Assembly: GCF_006443095.1 (NCBI RefSeq)
Contig: NZ_VFWZ01000004.1
Span: forward strand, 450-64,449
Origin: Aquimarina algicola
GTDB taxonomy: Bacteria > Bacteroidota > Bacteroidia > Flavobacteriales > Flavobacteriaceae
DNA: 64,000 bases
Direction of reading: 5' to 3'
Shown: positions 18,057 to 27,240 of the stretch, piece after piece
How the letters are laid out: each line of letters starts with the position of its first letter
Numbering within the stretch: position 1 is the stretch's first letter
Notes under the pieces: model-generated
Seen by the model: only the letters and a program-made list of their open reading frames with translations
The model's database searches: none
Told to the model about the DNA's origin: nothing
Position numbers and translations under genes: made by a program

Positions 18057-18628
18057 TTTGTGTATTATATTTTAAGGTTAAGTGCCGAATATAATTTTCC
18101 AATATAATTCCAAACAGAATTAAGTATTAACAATACATTAAGTTATTTTATATATAAATCGTAATGTTCAGTTAAATTACTGATCATATCGATAAAACAT
18201 AAAACTACAAATTGAAGATTCTTAAGAACTTATCAACACGAAAACGTTAGAGTACAAGTAGAAATTATCAAAATTAAAAAAATCACAATAAATTAGTCAT
18301 AATATAACACAATAGTCAACTTTAATAAAAAAATATTGCATATTATGAAATCAATTCCCTTCATTTTTAAAAACTCAAAGAAACATTTTTAGGTATTTCT
18401 AAGTAATCAAATTGCTATTTATAGAATCTATATAATACTTTTTTCTACAATACGATAGCTCTTATTATGTAAAAACGTATTTACTCAAAACTGCAAATAC
18501 TACAGAACATCCTATTGATTTTTATGACGCTTTAACTCGTGGTATCAGTATCATCGAGGTTATACACAAACTCTTTATTCATAACTAAGCTAAGATTGTG
18601 GATCAATCTTTAATTAAAAAACTGTAAA
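18057..18628. other. Non-coding stretch upstream of the amylase gene, with a possible relic reading frame
   Basis: No gene with a normal start is visible. From 18436 to the TAA at 18586-18588 the plus strand is open and reads in part HPIDFYDALTRGISIIEVIH, which looks protein-like, but there is no ATG, GTG or TTG in the open stretch. It may be a decayed gene end. A hairpin (18592-18610) follows it. The remainder is AT-rich with no other recognisable element. Confidence 0.35.
18592..18610. promoter_or_regulatory. Inverted repeat just before the amylase gene
   Basis: AAGATTG-TGGAT-CAATCTT is a perfect 7-bp dyad that ends 18 bases before the amylase ATG. It could be an operator for a carbohydrate-responsive regulator, a leader hairpin, or a terminator of the decayed frame before it; TAATTAAAAA follows, which is a poor terminator tail. 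Confidence 0.4.
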
Positions 18629-20554
18629 ATGAAACATAAAACAGTAAAACAAACCGTAATCACACTATTTTTCTTTATTACACTATTTACAATAAATGCT
18701 CAAGACGAAGATGTAATGTTCCAGGCATTTGATTGGAATGTTCAAAACCAACCTGCCGGGCAAACCTGGTACAATGTTGTCTCCCAAAACAGAAATGCTA
18801 TCAATGATGCCGGGATCGATCTTATATGGATGCCACCACCAAGCAATTCTGCGGCTCCACAAGGGTATTTACCACGAGAATTATATGATGTTAATAGCTC
18901 CTATGGTACAGAAAATCAACTAAAAACATTGATCAATCAATATCATGCTTTAGGTATAAAAGTAATCAGTGATATTGTAATCAATCATAGAGTAGGCTCA
19001 CCTGATGCCGTAACTTTTAGAAATCCTAACTGGCCAACATTTTATATCACCGCAGATGATGAAGGCCGAAATTTTGTAAATGGCCCTGTAGATTTTAGTA
19101 TCAATCCTGATTTTTTCCCAGGGACTGCTCTCAAAGCTGATGGTTCTAATGGTGGTTTTGCTGCTGCAAGAGATTTAGATCATAAAAACCCTGCTGTAAG
19201 AGCAGAGATTATAAGATGGATGAATTTTTTGAAAAACGATATTGGATTTGACGGTTGGCGATATGATTTTGTGCATGGTTATGATCCTATTTATAACAAA
19301 GAATACAATGATGCAACCAATCCTTATTTTGCAGTTGGAGAATTGCTGGAAAGTAGTCGTGTACAAACAAATAACTGGGTAAATTTTACACAAAGATCTT
19401 CTTCTGCATTTGATTTTAACACCAAAGTTAGTCTACAAAATGCTATTAGAGATAATAATCTTTCGTATTTAAGAGATTTTGAGGGGAAGCCTTCTGGTAT
19501 GATAGGTATCAACCCAACAAAATCAGTGACTTTTCTCGATAATCATGATACAGGAGAAGCACAACAATGTTGCGGATCCAATTTTGTATTTCCCGGAGGA
19601 GAAACTAATCTTAGAAAAGGATATGCTTATATTTTAACACATCCGGGCAATCCAATGGTATTCTGGACTCATTTTTTTGATAGAGGCACAGGAGTACGCA
19701 ATGCAATTAGAGATCTAATTGCCATAAGAAAAAGTGTTCGAGTTTTTGCTGGATCTTCCATTAATATTGTAGAAGCAAGAAATGATCTTTATGCAGCTTA
19801 TATAGATGGAAGATCAGGTACTATCGCCATGAAATTAGGTTCTAGAAATTGGTCTCCTAATGGTAGTGGATGGACATTGAGAACTTCTGGAAATGATTAC
19901 GCAGTATGGACACAAGGAGGTAGTAGTAACAATCAACAAGATGCCACTCCTTTTACAGTAAACTTTTTTAAACCTTCAGGTTGGGGTAATACGCTAAATG
20001 CCTATTTTTTTGATAGCGCAGCAAATGCCACCATCCCAGGAACATCAGAATGGCCGGGACAACAAATGACTCGCATTGCAGGAACACAGTGGTATTCGTA
20101 TACCATTACTCCTCCTTCTGGAGTAGCTCCCGAAAATATAAGAGTTATTTTTAATGATGGTAGTAATCAAACTGGTAACTTATCAAGAAATACAAATGGT
20201 TGGTATAGAGGTTCGAGTTGGACAAATAATTGTCCCAGTGATTGTGGTAACGCATTTGCATCGGCATCACAGCAATCCATAAATAATAAAAGTAATGTAA
20301 AACATGAGTTTACTTTATCTCCCAACCCAATTACAGATCAAACACAACTTCGTCTTAATACCGAAGAAGGATTATTAGAAATTACTGTTTCTAACCTATC
20401 AGGAAGCACTACAACAGTTTTTAATCAAAAAGTAAATAACGGGCAAAAAACTATTAATATTGAAGGTGCAAAACTCAAAACACCCGGAGTTTATTTTTAT
20501 ACTATTAAATTAAATGGGGTAACATTGAAACAATTAAAAGCAGTTAAAAAATAA
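18629..20554 (+). CDS. Secreted GH13 alpha-amylase with starch-binding module and T9SS sorting domain
   Basis: This 641-residue enzyme should hydrolyse alpha-1,4-glucans outside the cell. A signal peptide (ending TINAQ) is followed by a GH13 barrel with the conserved regions DIVINHRVG, GWRYDFVHGY (nucleophile Asp213), FAVGELLES (acid/base Glu238) and FLDNHDTG (Asp307). A domain with NAYFFDSAANATIPGTSEWP and NIRVIFNDGSNQTGN, about residues 440-540, resembles CBM26-type starch-binding modules. The last 80 residues (SLSPNPITDQTQLRL to TLKQLKAVKK) form a type A T9SS sorting domain. A CBM9-like lipoprotein gene follows behind a terminator. The start ATG is preceded by a dyad. Confidence 0.93.
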   Translation: MKHKTVKQTVITLFFFITLFTINAQDEDVMFQAFDWNVQNQPAGQTWYNVVSQNRNAINDAGIDLIWMPPPSNSAAPQGYLPRELYDVNSSYGTENQLKTLINQYHALGIKVISDIVINHRVGSPDAVTFRNPNWPTFYITADDEGRNFVNGPVDFSINPDFFPGTALKADGSNGGFAAARDLDHKNPAVRAEIIRWMNFLKNDIGFDGWRYDFVHGYDPIYNKEYNDATNPYFAVGELLESSRVQTNNWVNFTQRSSSAFDFNTKVSLQNAIRDNNLSYLRDFEGKPSGMIGINPTKSVTFLDNHDTGEAQQCCGSNFVFPGGETNLRKGYAYILTHPGNPMVFWTHFFDRGTGVRNAIRDLIAIRKSVRVFAGSSINIVEARNDLYAAYIDGRSGTIAMKLGSRNWSPNGSGWTLRTSGNDYAVWTQGGSSNNQQDATPFTVNFFKPSGWGNTLNAYFFDSAANATIPGTSEWPGQQMTRIAGTQWYSYTITPPSGVAPENIRVIFNDGSNQTGNLSRNTNGWYRGSSWTNNCPSDCGNAFASASQQSINNKSNVKHEFTLSPNPITDQTQLRLNTEEGLLEITVSNLSGSTTTVFNQKVNNGQKTINIEGAKLKTPGVYFYTIKLNGVTLKQLKAVKK

Positions 20555-20580
20555 TACAACAATAATAATACCTAAAAATA

Positions 20581-20620
20581 AAAAGCGATTATTACTACAA
20601 TATGGTAATAATCGCTTTTT
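20581..20620 (+). terminator. Intrinsic terminator of the amylase gene
   Basis: AAAAGCGATTATTAC (20581-20595) pairs with GTAATAATCGCTTTT (20605-20619), a perfect 15-bp stem ending in a T-run. Confidence 0.88.
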
Positions 20621-20676
20621 CATTTTAGTTTACTACTTTTACATTCAAACAAAACATACTTGACACGAAATTTATT

Positions 20677-21459
20677 ATGAAAAAAATTATTTTTTTATGT
20701 TTATCACTATTGCTGATAAGTTGTAAAGATAAAAACAAAGAAATCGCCGTGGTAGCTTCTACAGATACCAAACAAAATCAAAACTCCAAAATCGATCATC
20801 AACTTAGAGAAGTAAAAAAAGCAGTGATTGCTCCAAAAATTGATGGTGATATGAACGACCCTATCTGGAAAGAAACCTTATGGTATGCATTTGATCAAAA
20901 ATGGTTGGGTGAGGATTATACATTCAAAGATTTTTTCGGACGTTATAAAATGGCATGGACTACTGAAGCCTTATACATTCTAGTAGAAATTAAAGACGAC
21001 AAACTGTACGACCAACACAAAGATCCTTTAACATTATGGTGGGATGATGACTGTGTAGAAATTTTCATTGATGAGGATAACTCCGGTGGTAATCATCAAT
21101 TTAATAATAATGCGTTTGCATATCACGTAGCATTAGACGGAAATGTAGTAGACTTAGATGAAAGTCAAAATCCTGTATTGTATAATAGTCATGTAAAAAC
21201 AAAAAGAGTAACCAAAGATGATGTTTCTGTTTGGGAGTTTGAAGTTACTGTTTATGATGACTCTTATAAAGAAGGTAAGGTTAATGATCCTGTGATTTTA
21301 CAAAAAGATAAGAAACTAGGTTTTGCTATTGCTTATAATGATAATGATGGTAGTAAAGAGCGAGAAAACTTTATTGGTTCTGTTTTTATTCCCGGAGAAG
21401 AAAAAAATCTGGGTTGGATTGATGCAGATGTTTTTGGCACTATTCTTTTAGTAGAATAA
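20677..21459 (+). CDS. CBM9-like domain lipoprotein
   Basis: This 260-residue protein has a lipoprotein signal (MKKIIFLCLSLLLISCKDKN). It then has one domain of the CBM9-like/cytochrome-like carbohydrate-binding fold: IDGDMNDPIWKETLWYAF, YKMAWTTEALYILVEIKDD, WWDDDCVEIFIDEDNSGG and a C-terminal LGFAIAYNDNDG. Such domains occur alone in Bacteroidota lipoproteins and presumably bind sugars or reducing ends. Its place between an amylase and a GH15 enzyme suggests glucan handling, although it has its own transcription unit. No enzymatic residues are evident. Another CBM9-like domain occurs in this window, fused to a serine hydrolase at 40336. Confidence 0.75.
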   Translation: MKKIIFLCLSLLLISCKDKNKEIAVVASTDTKQNQNSKIDHQLREVKKAVIAPKIDGDMNDPIWKETLWYAFDQKWLGEDYTFKDFFGRYKMAWTTEALYILVEIKDDKLYDQHKDPLTLWWDDDCVEIFIDEDNSGGNHQFNNNAFAYHVALDGNVVDLDESQNPVLYNSHVKTKRVTKDDVSVWEFEVTVYDDSYKEGKVNDPVILQKDKKLGFAIAYNDNDGSKERENFIGSVFIPGEEKNLGWIDADVFGTILLVE

Positions 21460-21470
21460 AATCAAAATAG

Positions 21471-21517
21471 AATTCAGTATGTATTATTTTGAATACATGC
21501 ATAATACATACTGAATT
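21471..21517. terminator. Large inverted repeat between convergent genes
   Basis: AATTCAGTATGTATTAT (21471-21487) is perfectly complementary to ATAATACATACTGAATT (21501-21517), a 17-bp stem with a 13-base loop. It sits exactly between two convergent genes and most likely ends transcription from both sides, though no long T-run follows. Confidence 0.65.
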
Positions 21518-21549
21518 GATTATAGAGTTGTTGCTATAACACTATATAT

Positions 21550-23352
21550 TTAATGAATCGCTTCCATGAGTTGTTCTTCTTTGGTAACTCCTCCAGAAAA
21601 ATTAACTGCTGTTTCAATCAATGCAAGATGCGAATAGGCTTGCGGGAAATTACCTAATAATCTTTTGGTTTTAAAATCGATATCTTCACTGAATAATCCA
21701 AGATGATTGCTATATGAAAGTAACTGATCAAATAATTTACGAGCCTTCTCCTGCTCCCCTATCTTGAATAAACTATTGATAAACCAAAAACTACATATGG
21801 TAAAAGATGAGGAAGGCAATCCAAAATCATCTTTATTTTTATATCTATATAATAGCCCATCATTACATAACTCTCTCTCTGTAGCTTGTACTGTACTAAT
21901 AAATCGAGGGTCTTTAGCATGTATAAATCCATAAGACTCCATTAATAATGTAGAAGCATCCAGATCTTTAGAACCATATGATTGCGTATAGGCTTGTACT
22001 TCCTCATTCCATGCATTTTTATAGATATCATCATAAATTCGATCTCTCAATGCTATCCATCTTTCATTGTTAGACGTTTTATTAATCAATTCGCCAATTT
22101 TTATAGCTCTATCTACTGCTACCCAACAGAGTAATTTTGAGAACGTAAAATGTCGTTCTTCTGTTCTAAATTCCCATATCCCTTTATCCGGTTTTTCCCA
22201 ATTTACATTTACAATATGAACAATACTCTTGCTAATCGTCCATAAGTTTTCACTATTATCTAAATCACATTCAAATTTTACAAATTGCTGATAGATAACG
22301 TTCATTAAAATACCATAAATATCATTTTGTTTTTGGTGATATGCAGCATTACCAATACGTACAGGGCTTGAGTTTTTATACCCTTGCAAATGATCTAGAG
22401 TTTTTTCTGTTAGCTTCTTTTCTCCATTGATTCCGTACATGATCTGGATTTTTTCATCTTTATCAGGAATAATATCAATGATAAATTGAAGAAATCGTTG
22501 TGCTAATCTTTTATGTCCTAGATTCGAGATTACTTTGATCACCATAGAAGCATCTCTAATCCAACAAAATCGGTAATCCCAATTACGTACCTCTCCTATC
22601 GTTTCTGGCAGCGAAGTTGTTGCTGCTGCAAGCACTGCCCCGGATTTCTCATAACTTAATAATTTCAAAACCAAAGCGCTTCTTAAGATTTGATCATTAT
22701 AAAGTTTATATGAGGTTGTATTTTCACTCCAGTTCATCCAATATACTCTTGTACGTTGTAATTTTAGATAACATCTTTCTAAAGATTGTTCTAGAATTTT
22801 TTCATGATAACTAATTATAAAATATGCATGATCATTGAGTTCTATTTCGTCTTGGTATAAAACTGCTTCTAAATCGAGGTTAGAATACAAATACAAAGTA
22901 TCATATTTATCCTCGTTAGTAACACTTTTTAGATACGAAGGAGTGACTTCATGATTTGTTTTACCAATTGCATACTCAAGTTTTGGATCATATTTGATTT
23001 TAAAAACAGGACAGCCTGATAATAATTTAATGTATCTTATAATATCAGGCGGAGAATAAAAAGAGCCATCATCATTTTTATATCTTGGCATAAAGTCTAT
23101 AAACTCAAAAGCATCTTTACCATTATTGAATTCTGTTACCAGAATATTTGTTTTCTCAATATATTTTTGAGAGATGTTGTAATCATCGCTAACCAGAATT
23201 TCAAAGCTTCCTCCTTTATTTTCATCTAATATCTTTGCAAAAACAGAATATGAATCAAAACTGGGGAGACAACACCAATCTAGAGAACCATTTTTTGATA
23301 TTAAAGCCGCACTTTGGCAATTTCCTATAATGCCATAATCAAGATTATCCAT
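21550..23352 (-). CDS. GH15-family glycoside hydrolase (glucoamylase/trehalase type)
   Basis: This 600-residue protein has no signal peptide and is therefore cytoplasmic. The N-terminal segment YGIIGNCQSAALISKNGSLDW and the helical-barrel segment RNWDYRFCWIRDASMVIKVI are hallmarks of the bacterial GH15 group whose members include trehalases and isomaltose-type glucoamylases. The end reads GNFPQAYSHLALIETAVNF, also typical. It is divergently placed from the trehalose-phosphate synthase/phosphatase fusion, 174 bases away. A role in hydrolysing trehalose, or in recycling the same sugar pool, is therefore plausible; glucan substrates cannot be excluded. Confidence 0.85.
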   Translation of the reverse strand: MDNLDYGIIGNCQSAALISKNGSLDWCCLPSFDSYSVFAKILDENKGGSFEILVSDDYNISQKYIEKTNILVTEFNNGKDAFEFIDFMPRYKNDDGSFYSPPDIIRYIKLLSGCPVFKIKYDPKLEYAIGKTNHEVTPSYLKSVTNEDKYDTLYLYSNLDLEAVLYQDEIELNDHAYFIISYHEKILEQSLERCYLKLQRTRVYWMNWSENTTSYKLYNDQILRSALVLKLLSYEKSGAVLAAATTSLPETIGEVRNWDYRFCWIRDASMVIKVISNLGHKRLAQRFLQFIIDIIPDKDEKIQIMYGINGEKKLTEKTLDHLQGYKNSSPVRIGNAAYHQKQNDIYGILMNVIYQQFVKFECDLDNSENLWTISKSIVHIVNVNWEKPDKGIWEFRTEERHFTFSKLLCWVAVDRAIKIGELINKTSNNERWIALRDRIYDDIYKNAWNEEVQAYTQSYGSKDLDASTLLMESYGFIHAKDPRFISTVQATERELCNDGLLYRYKNKDDFGLPSSSFTICSFWFINSLFKIGEQEKARKLFDQLLSYSNHLGLFSEDIDFKTKRLLGNFPQAYSHLALIETAVNFSGGVTKEEQLMEAIH

Positions 23353-23526
23353 TTGTTATATTATGCTTTATAAACGAATTAAATAATAAAAAATCGGTCA
23401 ATAAATTCATTCATAGATATTTAACAATACATATTTCATAAATTTCTTTAAAATAGCCGTTTTTTCGATCTTCTTTTCCGAAATTTAACAAAAAACAAAA
23501 CGTAATCAAGCACTTTATCTTAATTT

Positions 23527-25737
23527 ATGAGTAAAACTATCATAATCTCAAACAGACTCCCCTTACAATTAAAAATTAATGAAAATACAATCGAAACTAC
23601 TCCTAGTGTTGGTGGATTAGCTACCGGTATGAAATCTGTTCATAAACAAAATAATAGTATTTGGATTGGATGGAGTGGTATTACAGAAGAAGAAATCGAT
23701 GCATCTATCAAAAGTGACATCAATACTGCATTAGAATCTCATCAGTGCGTAGGAGTACCTCTAACTCAAAATGATATAGAGGGGTTTTATTACGGTTTTA
23801 GCAATAATACTTTATGGCCATTATTCCATTATTTTATGGAATATACAGCCTTTGAAAAAAATACCTGGGAGACGTATATAGATGTAAATCAAAAATTTGC
23901 TGATATCGTTTTACAGAACTTAGAAGATGGAGATCAAATTTGGGTTCATGATTATCAATTATTGTTGTTACCAAATTTAATTCGCAAACAAAAACCAGAG
24001 GTTTCAATTGGTTTCTTTTTACATATCCCTTTTCCTTCTTACGAAGTCTTTAGAACAATACCTTGTAGAGAAGAGTTATTAAAGGGTATGCTCGGTGCTG
24101 ACTTAATAGGTTTTCATACTTATGATTATGAACGTCATTTTCTAAGCTCGGCACAGCGAATTTTGGGTCATGAGATTCATTTTAATAACATTCATCTTGA
24201 TGATAGAATTGTAAAAGTAGATTCTTTCCCGATGGGAATTGATTACAATAAATTTCATCAAGCTGCCATAGAGCATAACCAAAAAGTAAAAGAAGATCAA
24301 ACAGAATTACAACAGGAGATCAATAAGCATATCAAAAAAGGAAATAACCAGGCTAAACTTATTTTATCTATTGATAGACTTGATTATACCAAAGGAATTG
24401 CAAATCGCTTAAGAGCTTTTGAATATTTCCTGGACAAGTACCCACAATTTAGAGGTAAAGCAAGATTAGTAATGCTAGCTGTTCCCTCGAGATCAAACAT
24501 TCCGCAATATCAGATATTAAAAAATGAAATCGATCAATTAGTTGGTAGAATCAATGGAAAGTTTGCAGAAGTTAGCTGGACTCCTATATGGTATTTTTAT
24601 AGATCAATGCCTTTTGAAAATCTTATTGACCTCTACATTTCTAGTGAGGTTGCTTTGTTAACCCCGATTAGGGATGGTATGAATTTGGTCGCCAAAGAAT
24701 ATATTGCTTCAAAACTTGATAAAAAAGGAGTACTTATTTTAAGTGAGATGACAGGTGCTTCGAATGAAATGAGTGAAGCTTTGATTATTAATCCCAATAA
24801 TTTTGAAGAAATTGCCGATACATTAAAATTTGCATTAGAAATGCCCGAGGAAGAACAAATTAAACGAAATGAAGCCCTACAAAAACGTTTGCAACGCTAC
24901 AATGTAGAAAAATGGGCAAATGATTTTATGGATTCTCTACAAGCCACAAAAGATGATGCTATACAATATACGCTCAAAAAAGTAAATACAGCTGTCAAAC
25001 AGGAAATTGCAAAAAAATATCATGAATCAAAAAATAGAATACTATTTTTTGATTATGATGGTACTATGGTTCCTTTTACCAAATTACCTGAAGATGCTAA
25101 ACCTACTCAAAGAGTATTTGATATTCTAGACGATCTGGATAGTCAAAAAAACACAAAAGTGATTATCATTACAGGTCGAGACAGAGATACTGTACAAAAA
25201 TGGTTTGGACATAAAGACTATACACTCATTACAGAACATGGAGTCTGGTTAAAAGAAACCGGACTAGATTGGGAACTCATGGAACGTGTAGATAATAAAT
25301 GGTTTGGAGCTATTGCTCCAATTTTAGAATCATTTACAGACAGAACTCCGGGTTCTTTAGTAGAAGAAAAAAGATATTCGCTGGCATGGCATTTTAGAAA
25401 TGTAGATCCGGATCTAGGGAGTAAAAGAGCTAGCTCGCTAAAGACTACAATACAACATCTTATTGCTAATCACAATCTTGAGATTTTGGAAGGTGACAAA
25501 GTCATCGAAATAAAAGTTAGTGGAGTAAGTAAAGGGAAATCTGCTTCAAAAATGCTTACTGATCAAAAGTATGACTTTATTTTTGCTATTGGTGATGATT
25601 GGACAGATGAGCACATGTTTAAAGAATTACCAAAAGAAGCACATACGGTAAAAGTTGGAATCAAAAAAACGGTCGCTCAATATTTTGTGGAAGATATTGA
25701 TAAGGTTTACGACTTATTATATACTTTTAAAGAATAA
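23527..25737 (+). CDS. otsAB: Bifunctional trehalose-6-phosphate synthase / phosphatase
   Basis: This 736-residue fusion makes trehalose from UDP-glucose and glucose-6-phosphate. Residues 1 to about 465 form the GT20 synthase: ISNRLPL at the start, VGGLATGMKSV, IWVHDYQLLLLP, GFFLHIPFPSYEVFRTIP, RLDYTKGI and PIRDGMNLVAKEY. Residues about 495-736 form a HAD phosphatase with DYDGTMVPF (Asp509, Asp511), IIITGRDRDTV and IGDDWTDEHMF. Both active sites look intact. Trehalose would serve as an osmoprotectant or storage sugar. A transporter gene follows within 20 bases, and a GH15 hydrolase lies divergent. Confidence 0.95.
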   Translation: MSKTIIISNRLPLQLKINENTIETTPSVGGLATGMKSVHKQNNSIWIGWSGITEEEIDASIKSDINTALESHQCVGVPLTQNDIEGFYYGFSNNTLWPLFHYFMEYTAFEKNTWETYIDVNQKFADIVLQNLEDGDQIWVHDYQLLLLPNLIRKQKPEVSIGFFLHIPFPSYEVFRTIPCREELLKGMLGADLIGFHTYDYERHFLSSAQRILGHEIHFNNIHLDDRIVKVDSFPMGIDYNKFHQAAIEHNQKVKEDQTELQQEINKHIKKGNNQAKLILSIDRLDYTKGIANRLRAFEYFLDKYPQFRGKARLVMLAVPSRSNIPQYQILKNEIDQLVGRINGKFAEVSWTPIWYFYRSMPFENLIDLYISSEVALLTPIRDGMNLVAKEYIASKLDKKGVLILSEMTGASNEMSEALIINPNNFEEIADTLKFALEMPEEEQIKRNEALQKRLQRYNVEKWANDFMDSLQATKDDAIQYTLKKVNTAVKQEIAKKYHESKNRILFFDYDGTMVPFTKLPEDAKPTQRVFDILDDLDSQKNTKVIIITGRDRDTVQKWFGHKDYTLITEHGVWLKETGLDWELMERVDNKWFGAIAPILESFTDRTPGSLVEEKRYSLAWHFRNVDPDLGSKRASSLKTTIQHLIANHNLEILEGDKVIEIKVSGVSKGKSASKMLTDQKYDFIFAIGDDWTDEHMFKELPKEAHTVKVGIKKTVAQYFVEDIDKVYDLLYTFKE

Positions 25738-25755
25738 TCTTAAAATTTTAACATT

Positions 25756-26913
25756 CTGAAACCGAAGTTTTACATCTTACCGGTAATTATTATCTCTCAA
25801 TTTTTCTGTACCTCTTTATGGTTTGCGGGTAATGCAGTCATTGATGACCTTGTAAGGCATTTTGATACAGACTTCAATATTTTGGGATATTTATTATCAT
25901 TTGTACAATTTGGGTTTATTATTGGTACACTTACTTTTGCTTTATTAACTCTGGCAGACCGATTTTCACCATCAAGAATATTTATGATCTGTGCTTTCTT
26001 AGGAGCATTATGTAATTTATCATTGTTAATACCAAACATTACCATATTCAATCTACTTACAGCTCGATTTGGAACAGGTTTTTTTCTTGCCGGAATATAT
26101 CCTGTAGGGATGAAAATTGCTTCAGATTATTACAAAGACGGACTAGGAAAAGCATTAGGTTTTTTAGTTGGAGCACTAGTACTTGGTACTGCTTTTCCAC
26201 ATTTTATAAACCAATTTTATCAAAATCAAGATTTCAAAGCTGTAATCATTGCAACTTCTATATTGGCTCTTGTAGGTGGAATTAGTATTCAAGTTTTTGT
26301 CCCTGATGGTCCTTATAGAAAAGCTGTCCCAAAGCTTCAATTAGGTGTTATTACTCAGCTTTTTGATATATTAAGTTTTAGAAAGGCTTCTTTTGGATAT
26401 TTTGGCCATATGTGGGAGCTGTATACCTTTTGGATGTTTATTCCTATTATGCTCAAAACCTACAATAGTATTCACCATGTCAAAATACCAATATCATTAT
26501 GGTCTTTTATCATTATCGGCACGGGTGCAATATCTTGTATTTTTGGTGGGCTCATTTCTTTGAAAATAGGTAGTAAAAAAGTAGCATATCAATCTTTATT
26601 GATATCTGGCATATTTTGTCTTGCTTCGCCTTTCTTATTTTTCTTATCAAAAGATATATTTCTTGGCGCCCTATGTATTTGGGCTATGTTTGTTATTTCT
26701 GATTCTCCTCAATTTTCTACAATGGTAGCTGTTGCTGCACCGCCAGAACTAAGAGGAACTGGGTTAACAATTACCAACTGTATTGGATTTGCGATCACTA
26801 TAGCAAGTATACAACTCCTTTCTTTTTTAGCAGATCATACTGATAATTCTATCTGGTTATATCCTATTCTAGGTCTGGGTCCTGCTTTTGGTTTATATGC
26901 TTTGAGAAAGTAA
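25756..26913 (+). CDS. MFS transporter with a probable non-ATG start
   Basis: This major facilitator protein has about 12 membrane helices and about 385 residues. The stretch upstream of the first obvious start (TTG at 25882) is open and encodes FYILPVIIISQFFCTSLWFA, a normal first helix, and then GNAVIDDLVRHFDTDF. The frame reaches a TAA at 25741 and contains no ATG, GTG or TTG ahead of this helix; CTG at 25756 (LKPKFYILP), or ATT at 25753, is the best candidate start. It begins 18 bases after otsAB, so it may be translationally coupled. The substrate is unknown; a sugar or trehalose exporter is only a guess from context. Confidence 0.72.
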   Translation: MKPKFYILPVIIISQFFCTSLWFAGNAVIDDLVRHFDTDFNILGYLLSFVQFGFIIGTLTFALLTLADRFSPSRIFMICAFLGALCNLSLLIPNITIFNLLTARFGTGFFLAGIYPVGMKIASDYYKDGLGKALGFLVGALVLGTAFPHFINQFYQNQDFKAVIIATSILALVGGISIQVFVPDGPYRKAVPKLQLGVITQLFDILSFRKASFGYFGHMWELYTFWMFIPIMLKTYNSIHHVKIPISLWSFIIIGTGAISCIFGGLISLKIGSKKVAYQSLLISGIFCLASPFLFFLSKDIFLGALCIWAMFVISDSPQFSTMVAVAAPPELRGTGLTITNCIGFAITIASIQLLSFLADHTDNSIWLYPILGLGPAFGLYALRK

Positions 26914-27021
26914 AAACGTATTTTTAGAAGTTTAAATTCGTTCTTTAGAAACTCAACATATTTTATCTCAATTAATTACATAAATTTAAAATAATTCATT
27001 AATAATCAAAAAATTATAATC

Positions 27022-27180
27022 ATGTTAAAATCAATTTTAGAGTTAAAAGGAGTATCTGTTTTAGACAAAAAAACATTAAAGGTAATAGACGGTGGTATAC
27101 AAGCTGGTAATGGAGGTGTTGGAACTAATGGTTGTCAGTGTGGTGGACAATTAACAGAAGATCCTTGTTATCCATGTTAA
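27022..27180 (+). CDS. Short Cys-rich peptide precursor with a Gly-Gly-type leader (peptide 1)
   Basis: This 52-residue gene product has a leader of 25 residues, MLKSILELKGVSVLDKKTLK then VIDGG, and a core rich in Gly with four cysteines (C38, C40, C49, C52) around NGCQCGGQ and DPCYPC. Leader and core organisation match the next gene position by position. Such leaders ending in a double-glycine site are cut by peptidase-containing transporters in bacteriocin, pheromone or other exported peptides. No modification enzyme, immunity gene or dedicated ABC transporter is seen nearby. The size is below most gene-calling cut-offs. I call it a likely exported peptide; function unknown. Confidence 0.65.
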   Translation: MLKSILELKGVSVLDKKTLKVIDGGIQAGNGGVGTNGCQCGGQLTEDPCYPC

Positions 27181-27240
27181 TTGCTTTAAAACCAAAATCT
27201 TTTCTTAAGCAGTTATATAAATATCTTTAATAATTAAATT

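Noticed and set aside
21490-21505. A further ATGCATAA sequence resembling the fatty-acid operator
   Set aside because: It lies inside the loop and arm of a convergent terminator and matches only 11 of 14 bases without symmetry, so it is probably chance.
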